Positions 25,924 to 36,100 of a DNA stretch of 64,000 nt are shown one piece after another. Position numbers and translations under genes: made by a program. A model generated the notes under the pieces. The model was not told the DNA's origin, did no database searches, and saw nothing but the letters and a program-made list of their open reading frames with translations. The stretch comes from Gammaproteobacteria bacterium. GTDB lineage: Bacteria; Pseudomonadota; Gammaproteobacteria; Pseudomonadales; Cellvibrionaceae. Positions within the stretch are counted from its first letter, which is position 1. Each line of letters starts with the position of its first letter. Location of the stretch: contig SEBU01000001.1 in NCBI GenBank assembly GCA_004173475.1, forward strand, positions 682,001 through 746,000. The letters run 5' to 3'.

Positions 25924-27096
25924 CTAAAAACGAAAGGTCAGACCAAGGGAAGCTTGCGATGTTTCATATTCTCGTTCGAGCACGGGTGATTCATTTTTAC
26001 GCCATGACGTATCGAGCTTAAAATTCAACGAATCACTCATTGTGTAGGTTAGTACAAAAGGAGAAATGTTTACTTGCGATTCTGTGCGAGGAAATTCTTC
26101 TCCGAGATTTTTATAGTCACGTTTTATTTTTTCAACTCGACTTGAGATGCTCCACTTCGGGGAGAAACTCCAGGAAAAATTGATAAATCCGGCTTGAATT
26201 GTAGAAGGTAAATCAATCGTTTCACCTAAAGCAGGCTTTTTGTATGAATAACCTGTACGCCACTGAATTTTGGGTGTGGCGTCCCAACTAAAATCTACAG
26301 TCGCATAGTCTCCGGTTGAATCATTAAGGACACCATCACGCTTGAATCGCGTAAAACTGATAGTTGAAGTCGTTTTGGAAGACATCTTCCAAACATTTTC
26401 TATTTCCAATTGATCAAAATCGAAGTTGTAATCACGCTCAGGGTCGAGTACTGATAAATCGTCATATTGACGATCACCGCCTCTGTAACGCACAGTCAAT
26501 GTTGAAGCGGACGGAGTTTTGTACGTAAGACCAACAAACCCTTCCCTATCTTCAAAATTAAATTTGGTAAAAACATCATTGGAATGTTTTTGATTGGACT
26601 GGCTCGCCCCTAGCTGGAAAGAGAAACGATTATCGCGACCTTTTGTTACCATAAACTTCGTAGTATCGCGCTCAACTACGTCACTGGCATCGGCTCCTAC
26701 TTCCCATCTATCAACTAAATAGGCGTCACGCGACCATTCTAGATTAGATGTAAAATCGCCTGCCCAGGCTCCATTCCACCGCGCAAGACCATTCTGAACT
26801 GTTTCATCGAATTGTTCATATTCCGCGTGTTGATAGGATCGCACAGCCCAACGCGCACTGAGTTGCTGGCGACTTACATATGTCGCCAGTGCAACTCCTG
26901 CACTAAGAATGGTAGTTTGTTCCGAAAGCTCTTGATCATCGGGTTTTCGAAAAAAATTGCTGTCCCATAATTGAGTAGCTCCCACAGCGCCGCTGATTAG
27001 TTTTTCTTGTTCTGCCGCAATAATTTCACCACTTTGCAACACAAAAAATAACGTTATTCCAGCTAACTGAGTATGGCTTTTTTTAATATATCGCAT
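25924..27096 (-). CDS. epsL: Outer-membrane beta-barrel protein of EpsL type
   Basis: A 390-residue exported protein with a signal peptide (about 1-27) and a body of alternating amphipathic strands rich in aromatic residues, ending in LGLTFRF, the terminal-Phe signal of outer-membrane barrels. Motifs such as WDSNFFRKPDD near the N-terminus and long runs like STISFTRFKRDG fit the EpsL family of exopolysaccharide operons, thought to help the polymer leave the cell. AGGATT precedes the ATG at 27096. It lies 15 nt after gumD on the same strand. No classical Gum locus has this gene. Confidence 0.75.
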   Translation of the reverse strand: MRYIKKSHTQLAGITLFFVLQSGEIIAAEQEKLISGAVGATQLWDSNFFRKPDDQELSEQTTILSAGVALATYVSRQQLSARWAVRSYQHAEYEQFDETVQNGLARWNGAWAGDFTSNLEWSRDAYLVDRWEVGADASDVVERDTTKFMVTKGRDNRFSFQLGASQSNQKHSNDVFTKFNFEDREGFVGLTYKTPSASTLTVRYRGGDRQYDDLSVLDPERDYNFDFDQLEIENVWKMSSKTTSTISFTRFKRDGVLNDSTGDYATVDFSWDATPKIQWRTGYSYKKPALGETIDLPSTIQAGFINFSWSFSPKWSISSRVEKIKRDYKNLGEEFPRTESQVNISPFVLTYTMSDSLNFKLDTSWRKNESPVLEREYETSQASLGLTFRF

Positions 27097-27111
27097 TTTA
27101 ATCCTGCAATC

Positions 27112-28569
27112 TTAGTAGGCTTGTTGCCCTACAAAACCTCTGAACAAAGTTCCCCACAGGATTTTCAAATCCAGCATCAATGACCAGTTATGAATATATT
27201 CAAGGTCATAGGTGATACGGCCAGACATTTTATCCAAAGTCTCAGTTTCACCGCGGAAACCATTGATCTGAGCGAGCCCAGTAATCCCAGGCTTAACCTT
27301 ATGACGCAACATGTAACCTTTAATTTGGCCGCGATAAAATTCGTTGTGCGCAACCGCATGAGGGCGTGGCCCTACCAATGACATGCTTCCACTTAATACA
27401 TTGAACAACTGTGGCAGTTCGTCTAAAGACGTACGACGTAAAAATGCACCCAATGGAGTTACTCGCATATCGCCCTGCTTCGCTTGAACAACATTGTCTC
27501 CATCTTCACATACGCTCATCGAGCGGAATTTCCAGACTTTAATACGCTCACCACCCATTCCATAACGGGTTTGTTTAAAAAATACGGTGCCGGGAGAAGT
27601 TACTTTTACTGCTATCGCAATAATTAACATAGGAATAGCGAGCATCAATAACATCAATGAAGAAATAATGATGTCTTCGAGACGTTTCGCCCAACCATTA
27701 TCAACCAAAGGTGAGTCGTATATGCTTAATGCAGGAATACCTTTCAAACAGGTCAACCGTGAATGCATTAAATCAAAGCTGAATACGTCAGGAATTACGT
27801 AAGGGGTAACCGTGGTATCTGCCAAACGATTAATCAGCTCATGCATGCGCAACTCAGCGCGCATTGGGAGTGCCACATATACAATATCGATTTTGCCACT
27901 GTGCGCGTCTTTATAAAGTTGTTCAAGGCCGCCCTTAATATCAATGTCTTGGGCAATTAAACGACGGCTAGCATCATCTTTCTCTATACGGTCGTCATAG
28001 AACCCTACTACGCGATAACCCAACCAAGGCATGCCCGTCATTGAATTAACCAGGCGCAGACCTAACTCATTAGCACCCACTATAGCGACTCTGCGCGGCT
28101 CTGCGGGATTAGAACGTAATTTAGCTAAAAGTACGCGGCGCCCCCAATGAAGCCCAACCATAACAATGGGTGTTTCGATGGCCCATAAAGCAAGAATATT
28201 TATGTCTAATTCGCTGCCTTTATAAAAGAATAGCAGCGCCAAACTGATGATAAGCGCTGTGCCCGACCAGGCAGTAACTAGACGCGCACCCAAACCATAC
28301 GTCGAGTGCCCACGCCATAAATAATAAACTTCATTTCCCTCGGCAAAAAAGCCGAAAATAATTACAGCGGAAATTGCGCAGCTCGTATATGCGTTTATCC
28401 ATTCGACGTTTGCCACGTGCAAAATTGCCCACAGCATAAACACGATGATTAAACTATCAATCGCACGAAACAGTGCTAAGATTTTTGAATGATGTAAACG
28501 AATCCCCGGTGGCTGCGCGTTTATAGACACCGGGGACATGGGGCCACTAGGCATATCTGGACTGTTCAT
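27112..28569 (-). CDS. gumD: Undecaprenyl-phosphate glucose phosphotransferase GumD/WcaJ type
   Basis: Starts the repeat unit by moving glucose 1-phosphate from UDP-glucose to undecaprenyl phosphate. The 485-residue protein has four to five N-terminal transmembrane segments, a Rossmann-like middle domain (RRVAIVGANELGLRLVNSM), another membrane segment (about 295-320) and the C-terminal sugar transferase domain with PGTVFFKQTRYGMGGERI, VWKFRSMSV, RRTSLDELPQLFNVLSG and SMSLVGPRPHAVAHNE, PGITGLAQINGFRGET. I start at ATG 28569 (GGAG upstream); the GTG at 28581 overlaps that ribosome site. It lies in the minus-strand operon with epsL and gumL. Confidence 0.92.
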   Translation of the reverse strand: MNSPDMPSGPMSPVSINAQPPGIRLHHSKILALFRAIDSLIIVFMLWAILHVANVEWINAYTSCAISAVIIFGFFAEGNEVYYLWRGHSTYGLGARLVTAWSGTALIISLALLFFYKGSELDINILALWAIETPIVMVGLHWGRRVLLAKLRSNPAEPRRVAIVGANELGLRLVNSMTGMPWLGYRVVGFYDDRIEKDDASRRLIAQDIDIKGGLEQLYKDAHSGKIDIVYVALPMRAELRMHELINRLADTTVTPYVIPDVFSFDLMHSRLTCLKGIPALSIYDSPLVDNGWAKRLEDIIISSLMLLMLAIPMLIIAIAVKVTSPGTVFFKQTRYGMGGERIKVWKFRSMSVCEDGDNVVQAKQGDMRVTPLGAFLRRTSLDELPQLFNVLSGSMSLVGPRPHAVAHNEFYRGQIKGYMLRHKVKPGITGLAQINGFRGETETLDKMSGRITYDLEYIHNWSLMLDLKILWGTLFRGFVGQQAY

Positions 28570-29227
28570 TACTCTCTCCACTTAAGCTGTATGTGACTTA
28601 TTTAAGACCTGCATTATTCAGGCCAAAACAACACTGACGCTAAACTACATAAAATATTTTTGGTGATTATGAAAAATCCGGCTCAAGCTAAAACAAAAGC
28701 GAATTTCTTGCTGTAAAGCATTCTGAATTAAAAAAACAATATCCAGCCTCAACACGCTCCTTATCTAAAGTGCCCGAAAAAAGTTTCAAAAAAGTGAATG
28801 CCCTGAGAGGAGGGTATAAATAAAGCAGCGATCTAGGCAGCGGCGACTTTACTAGATTGTACAGGTTCATTTCGTGCGTTGCCGCACATAAGATTTTCAC
28901 ACAAAACCGCATACAAAATCCAACAAAGAAACTTAAGTGCCAACAAATAAAAAGCTTTTGCACAAAATTTGCGCCTCGTCACATATCAGGGCATGCAAAG
29001 CTTTAAAAGAGTGCGACAAAAGATAGATTTTTTCATTTTGAAGAAATCAAGATCAAAAATAAAACAGTCAAACGTCTTTTTAATATGACAATAAAATTTC
29101 AAAAATATGAACTAGGACACAAGATGGGATACCTTAGCCTTACGCCGATTTGATCAGTTTTTAAACTCACGATGATGGACAGCCATCTTCTCTGTTAATA
29201 GACACGACAAAAATAAAATTCAATAAA
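28570..29227. other. Intergenic region upstream of gumD
   Basis: 658 nt, AT-rich, between gumD and the oxygenase gene (both minus strand). A 91-codon minus-strand frame (28688-28963) has no ribosome site and a cysteine/phenylalanine-rich product of no family, so I do not call it. The gumD promoter must be here; no clear -35/-10 pair was found. No strong hairpin. Confidence 0.5.
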
Positions 29228-30082
29228 TTAATAATTTCGCCTTTCATGTCGCTTGGATCCGGATATCAAATCCCATATTACAGGTGGTGTTATGGCCTTA
29301 CTGAATCTACGAATACGATCGGCCTTGCTCCAAAACAAAAATAATGAGCTCTCACGAGCTTCCCTTTCAATACTTGCAAAGCGATTTGTGTAGTAATAAG
29401 TGGCAAGTGAACGGCGTAGAACACCTTCCGGTGGTGTGAGCGGTAATGGATGTCCGTGATAACTTGACTTGCCATGACGCATTAAAATTGTGCGTCCGAA
29501 TTCAGGTTCAACACTAATTACCTTTTTACTGGCTGTTGGATCCCACAACTCAAGTGCTCCATTCCATTCAGGGTTCCAATTTTTATTAAGATAAGTAATC
29601 AGCACCATTTCGTTATTTAGACCGGTGCGTACATTTCGATCAAAATCTCGGTGAATACCAAACATGCCCCCTGGCCTCGTTTCGTGAAGACCGCCACCAT
29701 ACATCTGGACGTCCACAATCAAGTCATCGACACTCGTCAACATGGATAACATCCGCACAAACCAGCCAGCATATACTATGGAAAAGTAAAGTTGGCTTGC
29801 GGGACCTAAGTCCATGCCGACTGCGGAACGGTGGGTACTTTGGTATTTATCAGCAACAGGTTTCCACGAAGGATCTGCTTTATCTTCAAACTCCTCCAAC
29901 ACAAGTTCAAGTAAATCGGGATTAAACCACCCTTCCTCAACAAAATGCTGGAAAGGCTGGGCATTTCGAATTCGGTCGCGCAATCCTAAAAGATACCCTT
30001 CGTTGCGAAGCCGCCTGTCGACTAAATCTTCCAAATCCAGTCGGCGACCGCGAATGCTGACAAAACTATCCGTCATGGACAT
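29228..30082 (-). CDS. 2-oxoglutarate/Fe(II) oxygenase, prolyl-4-hydroxylase-like
   Basis: A 284-residue cytosolic protein with a double-stranded beta-helix dioxygenase core. The iron ligands are His144 and Asp146 in GIHRDFDRN and a distal His (about 209 in SYHGHPLPL), and the 2-oxoglutarate arginine is about 223 in VLRRSLATYYYT. NPEWNGALELWDP matches the 2OG-FeII_Oxy_3 pattern. The N-terminal region (about 1-50) and C-terminal basic tail (FSKAITPPVIW to the end) are family-typical of rhizobial/proteobacterial proteins of unknown substrate, often found near glycan genes. Two in-frame ATGs (30082, 30076) are both usable with the GAGG upstream. Substrate unknown. Confidence 0.75.
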   Translation of the reverse strand: MSMTDSFVSIRGRRLDLEDLVDRRLRNEGYLLGLRDRIRNAQPFQHFVEEGWFNPDLLELVLEEFEDKADPSWKPVADKYQSTHRSAVGMDLGPASQLYFSIVYAGWFVRMLSMLTSVDDLIVDVQMYGGGLHETRPGGMFGIHRDFDRNVRTGLNNEMVLITYLNKNWNPEWNGALELWDPTASKKVISVEPEFGRTILMRHGKSSYHGHPLPLTPPEGVLRRSLATYYYTNRFASIEREARESSLFLFWSKADRIRRFSKAITPPVIWDLISGSKRHERRNY

Positions 30083-30573
30083 CTTACCTCTACCATTTAT
30101 TTAATCCGGAAGCATCCAATACTAACGGCTTTTCAGTTGTCACGTAAAGCAACATGTAAAACTTCCGCCTACTTAAACTTCTGCTCATTGCAAACCATTG
30201 AGATGGCTTTGATGCAAATATACATAGGGTACAATATTCAGGCCGTATAGCACCCAACCCATAGCACATAACGCGTAATCATCGTATCAATTGCATTTGC
30301 TTCTGCTTCATTGGCTAATCTAGGTCATGAAAGTATTGCACGCCCAATAACTAGTGGCCATTACACGAGATTTCAAGATAATCTGCGACTTCGGCATAAA
30401 ATCGTAAAATGACCAGCATTTCAAACTGATCAGCCTGGGACATGCACTTTCAGCGCCATGACTGCCCGAATTTTAAGCGATTAAAAATATATTGATCAAA
30501 CATCAATCTTTGGGTCGTTGTCGTTTAGAAAGCGTTTCCCAAAAGTGCTTTAGACATAAGTAGCGATATAAGC
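30083..30573. other. Divergent intergenic region
   Basis: 491 nt between divergently transcribed genes, presumably with promoters for both. A possible -10 TACAAT at about 30230 with a poor -35 is the only promoter-like feature seen. No hairpin with a U-tract and no open frame worth calling. Confidence 0.5.
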
Positions 30574-31089
30574 ATGCATAACTCACCTCCTTTCAAATAT
30601 CTCGTTGGATACCCTACGCAAACAATCGCCCAGCTTGAGCAAATCATTAAAGATAACCGTTTGGGAGAATTGCTTTTACAAAAATACCCTGACACACACA
30701 GGGTGCGCACTGACAAACAACTTTACGAATATTCCACTGCGTTAAAAAACCACTATCTCAGTAACGCGCAACCACTTAATCGTGTGCGATACGACTCCAA
30801 AATAAAAGTCATTCAACACGCGCTCGGGCAACATCATTATATTAACCGTGTACAGGGCAACAAAATAAAAGCGGTTAATGAAATAAAAATTGCCAGTCTA
30901 TTTCGTGTTGCACCAGAAGCGTTTTTAAGAATGATTATCGTGCATGAGCTTGCGCATTTTAAGGAAAAAGAACACAACAAAAGCTTCTATCAGCTTTGTC
31001 GGCATATGGAGCCCAATTATCATCAATATGAATTTGATTTGCGTTTATATCTAACACATTTGGATTTATACGGAGAGCTTTACTCATGA
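30574..31089 (+). CDS. YgjP/WLM-type zinc metallopeptidase-like protein
   Basis: A 171-residue protein with the zinc motif HELAHFKEKEHNKSFY: His124, Glu125, His128 and a third ligand His134. LFRVAPEAFLRMIIVHELAH followed by FYQLCRHMEPNYH is the DUF45/YgjP-like (M48-related) arrangement. No signal peptide. Some relatives are clustered with restriction or nucleotide-processing genes, but nothing like that is nearby; the substrate is unknown. Its TGA overlaps the next gene by 4 nt (ATGA), so the two are coupled. Confidence 0.78.
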   Translation: MHNSPPFKYLVGYPTQTIAQLEQIIKDNRLGELLLQKYPDTHRVRTDKQLYEYSTALKNHYLSNAQPLNRVRYDSKIKVIQHALGQHHYINRVQGNKIKAVNEIKIASLFRVAPEAFLRMIIVHELAHFKEKEHNKSFYQLCRHMEPNYHQYEFDLRLYLTHLDLYGELYS

Positions 31090-31994
31090 GCGAAGGAAAA
31101 TCTGCTCAATATGTACGTGGTGTAACTTTTATTTTAATAGGTACTTGCTGCTTTGCTGCTAAAGGGATTTTAATAAAATTGGCATATAGATATGGCGTGA
31201 ATGCATCACCGCTCTTAATGTTACGGATGTTATTCGCTTTACCGTTTTATATAGCCGTAGCTATCTGGTTACAAACGCAAAAACATAAGCGACTTACAAA
31301 TAAAGAAATTTGGCAGATCATTGGCTTAGGTCTGTTAAGTTATTATATCTCCAGCCTATTTGATTTTATGGGGTTGAAATACATATCTGCAGGATTGGAA
31401 CGCCTGATTTTATATCTATACCCCACATTGGTTTTGTTAATTTTTGCATTTGTAAAGCATAAAAAAATTCACACAATAGAAAAATTAGCGCTTGCAGTGG
31501 CTTATGCTGGAGTGATTCTAGTGTTTGTGCACGATATTCGTCTTAATAGCTCTTGGCAGTTAACTATTTTGGGAAGCGTGTTAGTATTTGTGAGTACTAT
31601 TACATTTGCTATTTTTATTGTGCTCGCTGGCGATATAATTCCGCGAATAGGTTCACTTCGTTTTACTGCGTATGGAATGATGTCCGCATGCGCGGGTGTT
31701 ATTATCCATAATTTCATTGTTGAAGAAGCGCAGAGTATCTATCAGGCCTCATCAGTGTATGGATTGGCGTTATTGCTCGCTATTTTCTGTACGGTTATTC
31801 CATCTTTTCTAATGAACGAAGGTATACGCATTCTCGGGAGCGGTCGCGCAGTAACTTTAGGGACAATTGGGCCAATAATCACGCTATTTTTAGGTGCTTT
31901 AATTTTGGATGAAACTCTAGGCATAATACAACTTCTTGGCGCAGCTTTGGTAATCGTTGGGGTAGCTCTAATCAGCGTTCACAAACCTTCTTAA
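31086..31994 (+). CDS. DMT-superfamily permease with two EamA domains
   Basis: A 302-residue inner-membrane protein with ten predicted transmembrane segments in two repeats. The first repeat starts RGVTFILIGTCCFAAKGILI and includes ISAGLERLILYLYPTLVLLI; the second starts LTILGSVLVFVSTITFAIFI and ends LDETLGIIQLLGAALVIVGV. EamA transporters export metabolites or amino acids. The substrate cannot be inferred. It is translationally coupled to the YgjP-like gene. Confidence 0.85.
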   Translation: MSEGKSAQYVRGVTFILIGTCCFAAKGILIKLAYRYGVNASPLLMLRMLFALPFYIAVAIWLQTQKHKRLTNKEIWQIIGLGLLSYYISSLFDFMGLKYISAGLERLILYLYPTLVLLIFAFVKHKKIHTIEKLALAVAYAGVILVFVHDIRLNSSWQLTILGSVLVFVSTITFAIFIVLAGDIIPRIGSLRFTAYGMMSACAGVIIHNFIVEEAQSIYQASSVYGLALLLAIFCTVIPSFLMNEGIRILGSGRAVTLGTIGPIITLFLGALILDETLGIIQLLGAALVIVGVALISVHKPS

Positions 31995-32266
31995 AAAGTT
32001 CTTACCAATGTTAAGTATTGATATTCTGCAGTTAACATTTCTTAGCTACATATTTTTAAAATTTCGTATTATTTTCGCCAAATTCAACCTAATAAAAATC
32101 GAATAATTTTCGGCAAAGCACTCGTACAAAATATTTAACATCGCTATCTTTTACCACTAAACTGATCGGTAGCTTCAATCAAACATGTAGGTAATTTTAG
32201 CCAAGCGATTCGAAATTCACGTTGATAATCTACCTTACTACAACCAACTTCACCTAGAGATAGCTA

Positions 32267-33052
32267 ATGAAAATAATATCCTTAAAACTAATTACCCTCG
32301 CGATGACTACATTGTTTTCTCTACCATCACTCTCGGCATCAAACAGTTCAGCATCTCCCAAAGAGCCTTGGCAACTAGCGGAAGAAACCGAAGTTTGGAC
32401 ACCTGTGCCAGCAGTTGTAACGGCCAATGAAAATAGTGCTCCATCTGACGCTATTATTTTATTTGATGGTAAGTCTCTTAACCAATGGCAAGGGGCTGAA
32501 GGTGGGGAGCCAAAATGGGATATTCAAAAAGGTGTTTTAACTATCGTCCCAAAAACTGGGGACATTAAAACAAAAGAATCATTTTGCGATGTGCAACTGC
32601 ACGTTGAATGGGCCACACCTACCAAAGTCACCGGCGACGATGGCAAAGAATTAACCAGTCAGGCTCGCAATAACAGTGGCGTTTTTTTACAGGAACAATA
32701 TGAAGTTCAAATTTTGGATTCCTACAATAATAAAACTTATTCAAACGGTCAGGCAGGATCCATCTATAAGCAACACATTCCACTGGTCAATCCCACTCGC
32801 GCACCAGGTAGCTGGCAAACCTACGACATTATCTTTACGGCACCAAAATTTACCGAGGCCAAAAAACTTCTCGCTCCTGCACGCGTAACGGTTTTGTTAA
32901 ATGGCGTACTTGTTCAAAATAACGTAGAAATTCAGGGGGCGACTGCCTGGATTGGCAAGCCCGTTTATACGGCACATGGCTGTGCTCCGCTACGGCTACA
33001 AGATCATGGAAATACAGTTAGCTTCCGTAACATCTGGCTTAGAAAACTCTAG
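32267..33052 (+). CDS. Exported DUF1080 (3-keto-disaccharide hydrolase-like) protein
   Basis: A 261-residue protein with signal peptide (about 1-24, ending SLSA) and one DUF1080 jelly-roll domain (about residues 60-261): AIILFDGKSLNQWQG, WDIQKGVLTIVPKTGDI, FCDVQLHVEW, ARNNSGVFLQEQYEVQILDS, GQAGSIYKQH and the end VSFRNIWLRKL. DUF1080 proteins form a concanavalin-like fold, and some cleave 3-keto-glucosides after oxidation of the sugar. It lies 77 nt before the long cytochrome c protein, whose N-terminus is related, so the two probably act together. Confidence 0.82.
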   Translation: MKIISLKLITLAMTTLFSLPSLSASNSSASPKEPWQLAEETEVWTPVPAVVTANENSAPSDAIILFDGKSLNQWQGAEGGEPKWDIQKGVLTIVPKTGDIKTKESFCDVQLHVEWATPTKVTGDDGKELTSQARNNSGVFLQEQYEVQILDSYNNKTYSNGQAGSIYKQHIPLVNPTRAPGSWQTYDIIFTAPKFTEAKKLLAPARVTVLLNGVLVQNNVEIQGATAWIGKPVYTAHGCAPLRLQDHGNTVSFRNIWLRKL

Positions 33053-33090
33053 CATTATTTGCTAGGGATAACCTTCTCATGTGCTGCGTT

Positions 33091-33110
33091 GGTTGCGGCA
33101 CATCGCAACC
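33091..33110 (+). promoter_or_regulatory. Hairpin before the cytochrome c fusion gene
   Basis: GGTTGCG (33091-33097), loop GCACAT, CGCAACC (33104-33110): a perfect 7-bp stem 19 nt before the ATG at 33130, just before the GGGAA ribosome site. It may modulate translation or mark an mRNA processing site in this bicistronic unit. Confidence 0.35.
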
Positions 33111-33129
33111 TTTAGCGGGAACCAAAGCC

Positions 33130-36100
33130 ATGTATTTTTCAAAAAAAATTTTAATCAGTGTTGCGTTAATCGGCTTTACCTTTAACGCATTCGCCGACTC
33201 ACCTTTAGATTCATTTGTTGAAAATTCAGATTGGGTTCCTGTCACGAGCGTGAGCGTAGTTGGCAAAAAATTTCAAATCGACAACAGAAAATCGGACCCA
33301 GAAATTATCCTGACAAATAAGAGTGGTACAGCCGAAAAATATTTGGTTGGAAATTATTTTTATGGGGATGCAGTGCTTACCATGGACTATTTACTTCCGC
33401 AGGGATCTTCAGCAAAAATTTTTATTCAAGGCCACTACGGCTATACATTAGGTGGTGAAAGTAAGTATAAAAATAACGAATGGCAACGCTTAAGCATAAA
33501 ATTTCGTGCGCCGCGTTTTAACGAAGCCAGTGAAAAACTTGAGTCAGCATTGCTCCTTGAGGTGAGCATTAATGGCGACATAGTAACTAGCAATCAAATT
33601 ATTCCGAATCAAAGTGACGATGCTTTTACCAAGTGGGAAAGCGCTTTCGGACAAACCGCAATTCTAGCCAACCAAGGCCCGTTTGCTTTTCGCAACTTCA
33701 AGGTACAACCCGCAGATTACTCAAACATTACACCGCCAACCACAAGCGGAGGCACAACCAATATCAACGAACTTGTTGATTATGTCGCACTAGGTAAAGA
33801 AACATTTGAATCGGTAGGTTGCAATGTTTGCCATTCCGTATTCAAGGACGATACAACCGTAACCACAGGTCCAAATTTATTTGGTTTATTTACCCGCGAA
33901 CCAAGATTGCGTGAGGTGGTTGAAGGTGGCGAGGGGCATCGTTTCAATGTTAAAGCCAACACTGAATATTTGTATCGTAGCTTGCGCGCTCCTACAGATC
34001 AGTTAGCAATCGCTGAAAAAGGCGAAAAGAAAGGCAGCGCTTATCCGCCAGTAATGCCACCCTTTAATTCGCAAATACTTAACGACACACAAATTGATGC
34101 TATTGGAGCATATTTAGCAAGCCAGAACGATTTACAAAAGCAAGGGCCTGTTATCAAACTTATGAAGCAAGGCACTTCAGAAAAATACGATCCTATTGAA
34201 GATAGGTTGCAATTATTAGTCGATGACAAAGTACGTATCCAACGTGGGCCTATGGCTAACCTTTCCGGACGAGCCATTCATGTTGGACAGGTGAATGGAG
34301 TCAACTATTCCTTTGATCCTCGAATCCTCGCTATCGCAAAAATATGGCAGGGTGGATTTTTGGATATGACTGGCGAGTTTACTAATCGTGGCGGCAAAGG
34401 TTTAAAAACTGGTTTTGAAAGTCGCGAAATTAATTTGAGCGATAAAGAATATTTGTTCGCTCCGCTGAATCGCTCTGGTAGGCTCGTTGATTTCTCATTT
34501 AAGGACGCAAAATTCGGCGACGTGGAGACCGTAAAGAAATCGCTTTACAGCAGTCAGGATCAACTAGCGCTTTTGGCCGAGATAGACGCTCAGTTCTTAG
34601 GATATTCACGTAATTCAAAAAGCAAAGCGGCGACGCCCTACTTTAAATATCGCGTAGGTAAGAATCTGATATCCGTACAAACAACATTTGAAAAGGATAA
34701 TTTAAAAATAAATGTGATTGGCGAATTGGAAGAGGAACAGAAATTTTCTTTAAATACAAATGTTCTTTCGAACGCTCGCGCTAATAGTGGCGATATTCAA
34801 ACCGAAACCTGGACCTTACCTGCTGGAAAAGTTAACGCAACTTTGAATGCAAAAATAGCACTCGCCGCCAAGGCGTGGCACGCGCCAAAATCTACGTTTA
34901 ATGGTCTCAAACAACCCTTAAGACGTGTTAAGTCATCAGCCGATTTGCCAGCAGGTTACAGTATTGAAAGCTACTACCCACCTAAAGATAATTTTGGCCG
35001 TGAACAGTTATTTGAAGCACTTGGCCTTGCACTTTCCGACAATGAAACTCTCGTAGTTGGAACACGTACCGCTGGTATCTGGCGATTGGTTAAAGGTGAA
35101 TGGCGCCTATTTGCAGAGGGCACTTTTGATAGTCTCGGTGTGTTAGTTGAAGATAAAAAAGGTCTCACAATAGTAGCGGGGCAAAAAGCAGAGTTGACAC
35201 GCATCAGCGACACTAATGGTGACGGTATTGCTGATAATTATGACACTTTATTTGATGCGCACTCCTATCACGGAAATTATCACTCCTACATGCACGGCCC
35301 CGTGCGCGGAAGCGATGGTGCGTTTTACATCAATATTAATCTCGCGGACGGTAGCGACGGATCTGCATATAATGCCGGCGGAAAATATATGGGTAGTGCT
35401 GGAGGCTTCGCAGGTTGGAATATTCGTGTTGAAAATAATAGTAAAAATGAAGTGAGTAAATTTACACCTTGGGCAAATGGTTTGCGTAGTCCAGCAGGTT
35501 TGGCCAAAGGTCCAGACGGTCGACTTTGGTATTCTGAAAATCAGGGTGAGTTTGTTGGTACTTCTAAAATCTTCGTGCTTGAACAAAATAAATTTTATGG
35601 TCATCCCTCAAGCCTTGTTGATTTACCAGGCATGACTCCTGATTCGCCCGACATCACGTGGAATAAAGTCTCGGACAAGCGTGTAGCCCCAATCATTTTA
35701 CTGCCGCACAATAAAGTCGCTAACTCTCCAGGCAACCCGGCGTGGGATGACACCAAAGGAAAATTTGGGCCTTTCACTGAACAAATGTTAATCGGTGACC
35801 AAACACAATCAAATTTGTTACGCGTAAACGCTGAAATAATTGATGGAATACAACAAGGCGCTGTGATGCCTTTTATTGACGGCCTTGAATCAGGTGTCAT
35901 GCGTCCATTATTTTTGCCTGATGGTAGTTTGCTATTAGGTCAAACTGGCCGTGGCTGGCAAGCAAAAGGTGGCCACGTTGCCAGCATGCAACGCATTGAG
36001 TGGGATGGCAAAACGATTGCTCCTGCGATTCACAGTACGCATGCCACCAATGATGGTTTTGTGTTGCAGCTAACTCAACCAATCGATGAAAAACTAGATG

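Noticed and set aside
28688-28963. 91-codon minus-strand frame upstream of gumD.
   Set aside because: No ribosome site or motif; composition looks like translated AT-rich intergenic DNA.
35248-35604. 118-codon minus-strand frame within the cytochrome fusion gene.
   Set aside because: Antisense to a continuous coding sequence with clear domains.
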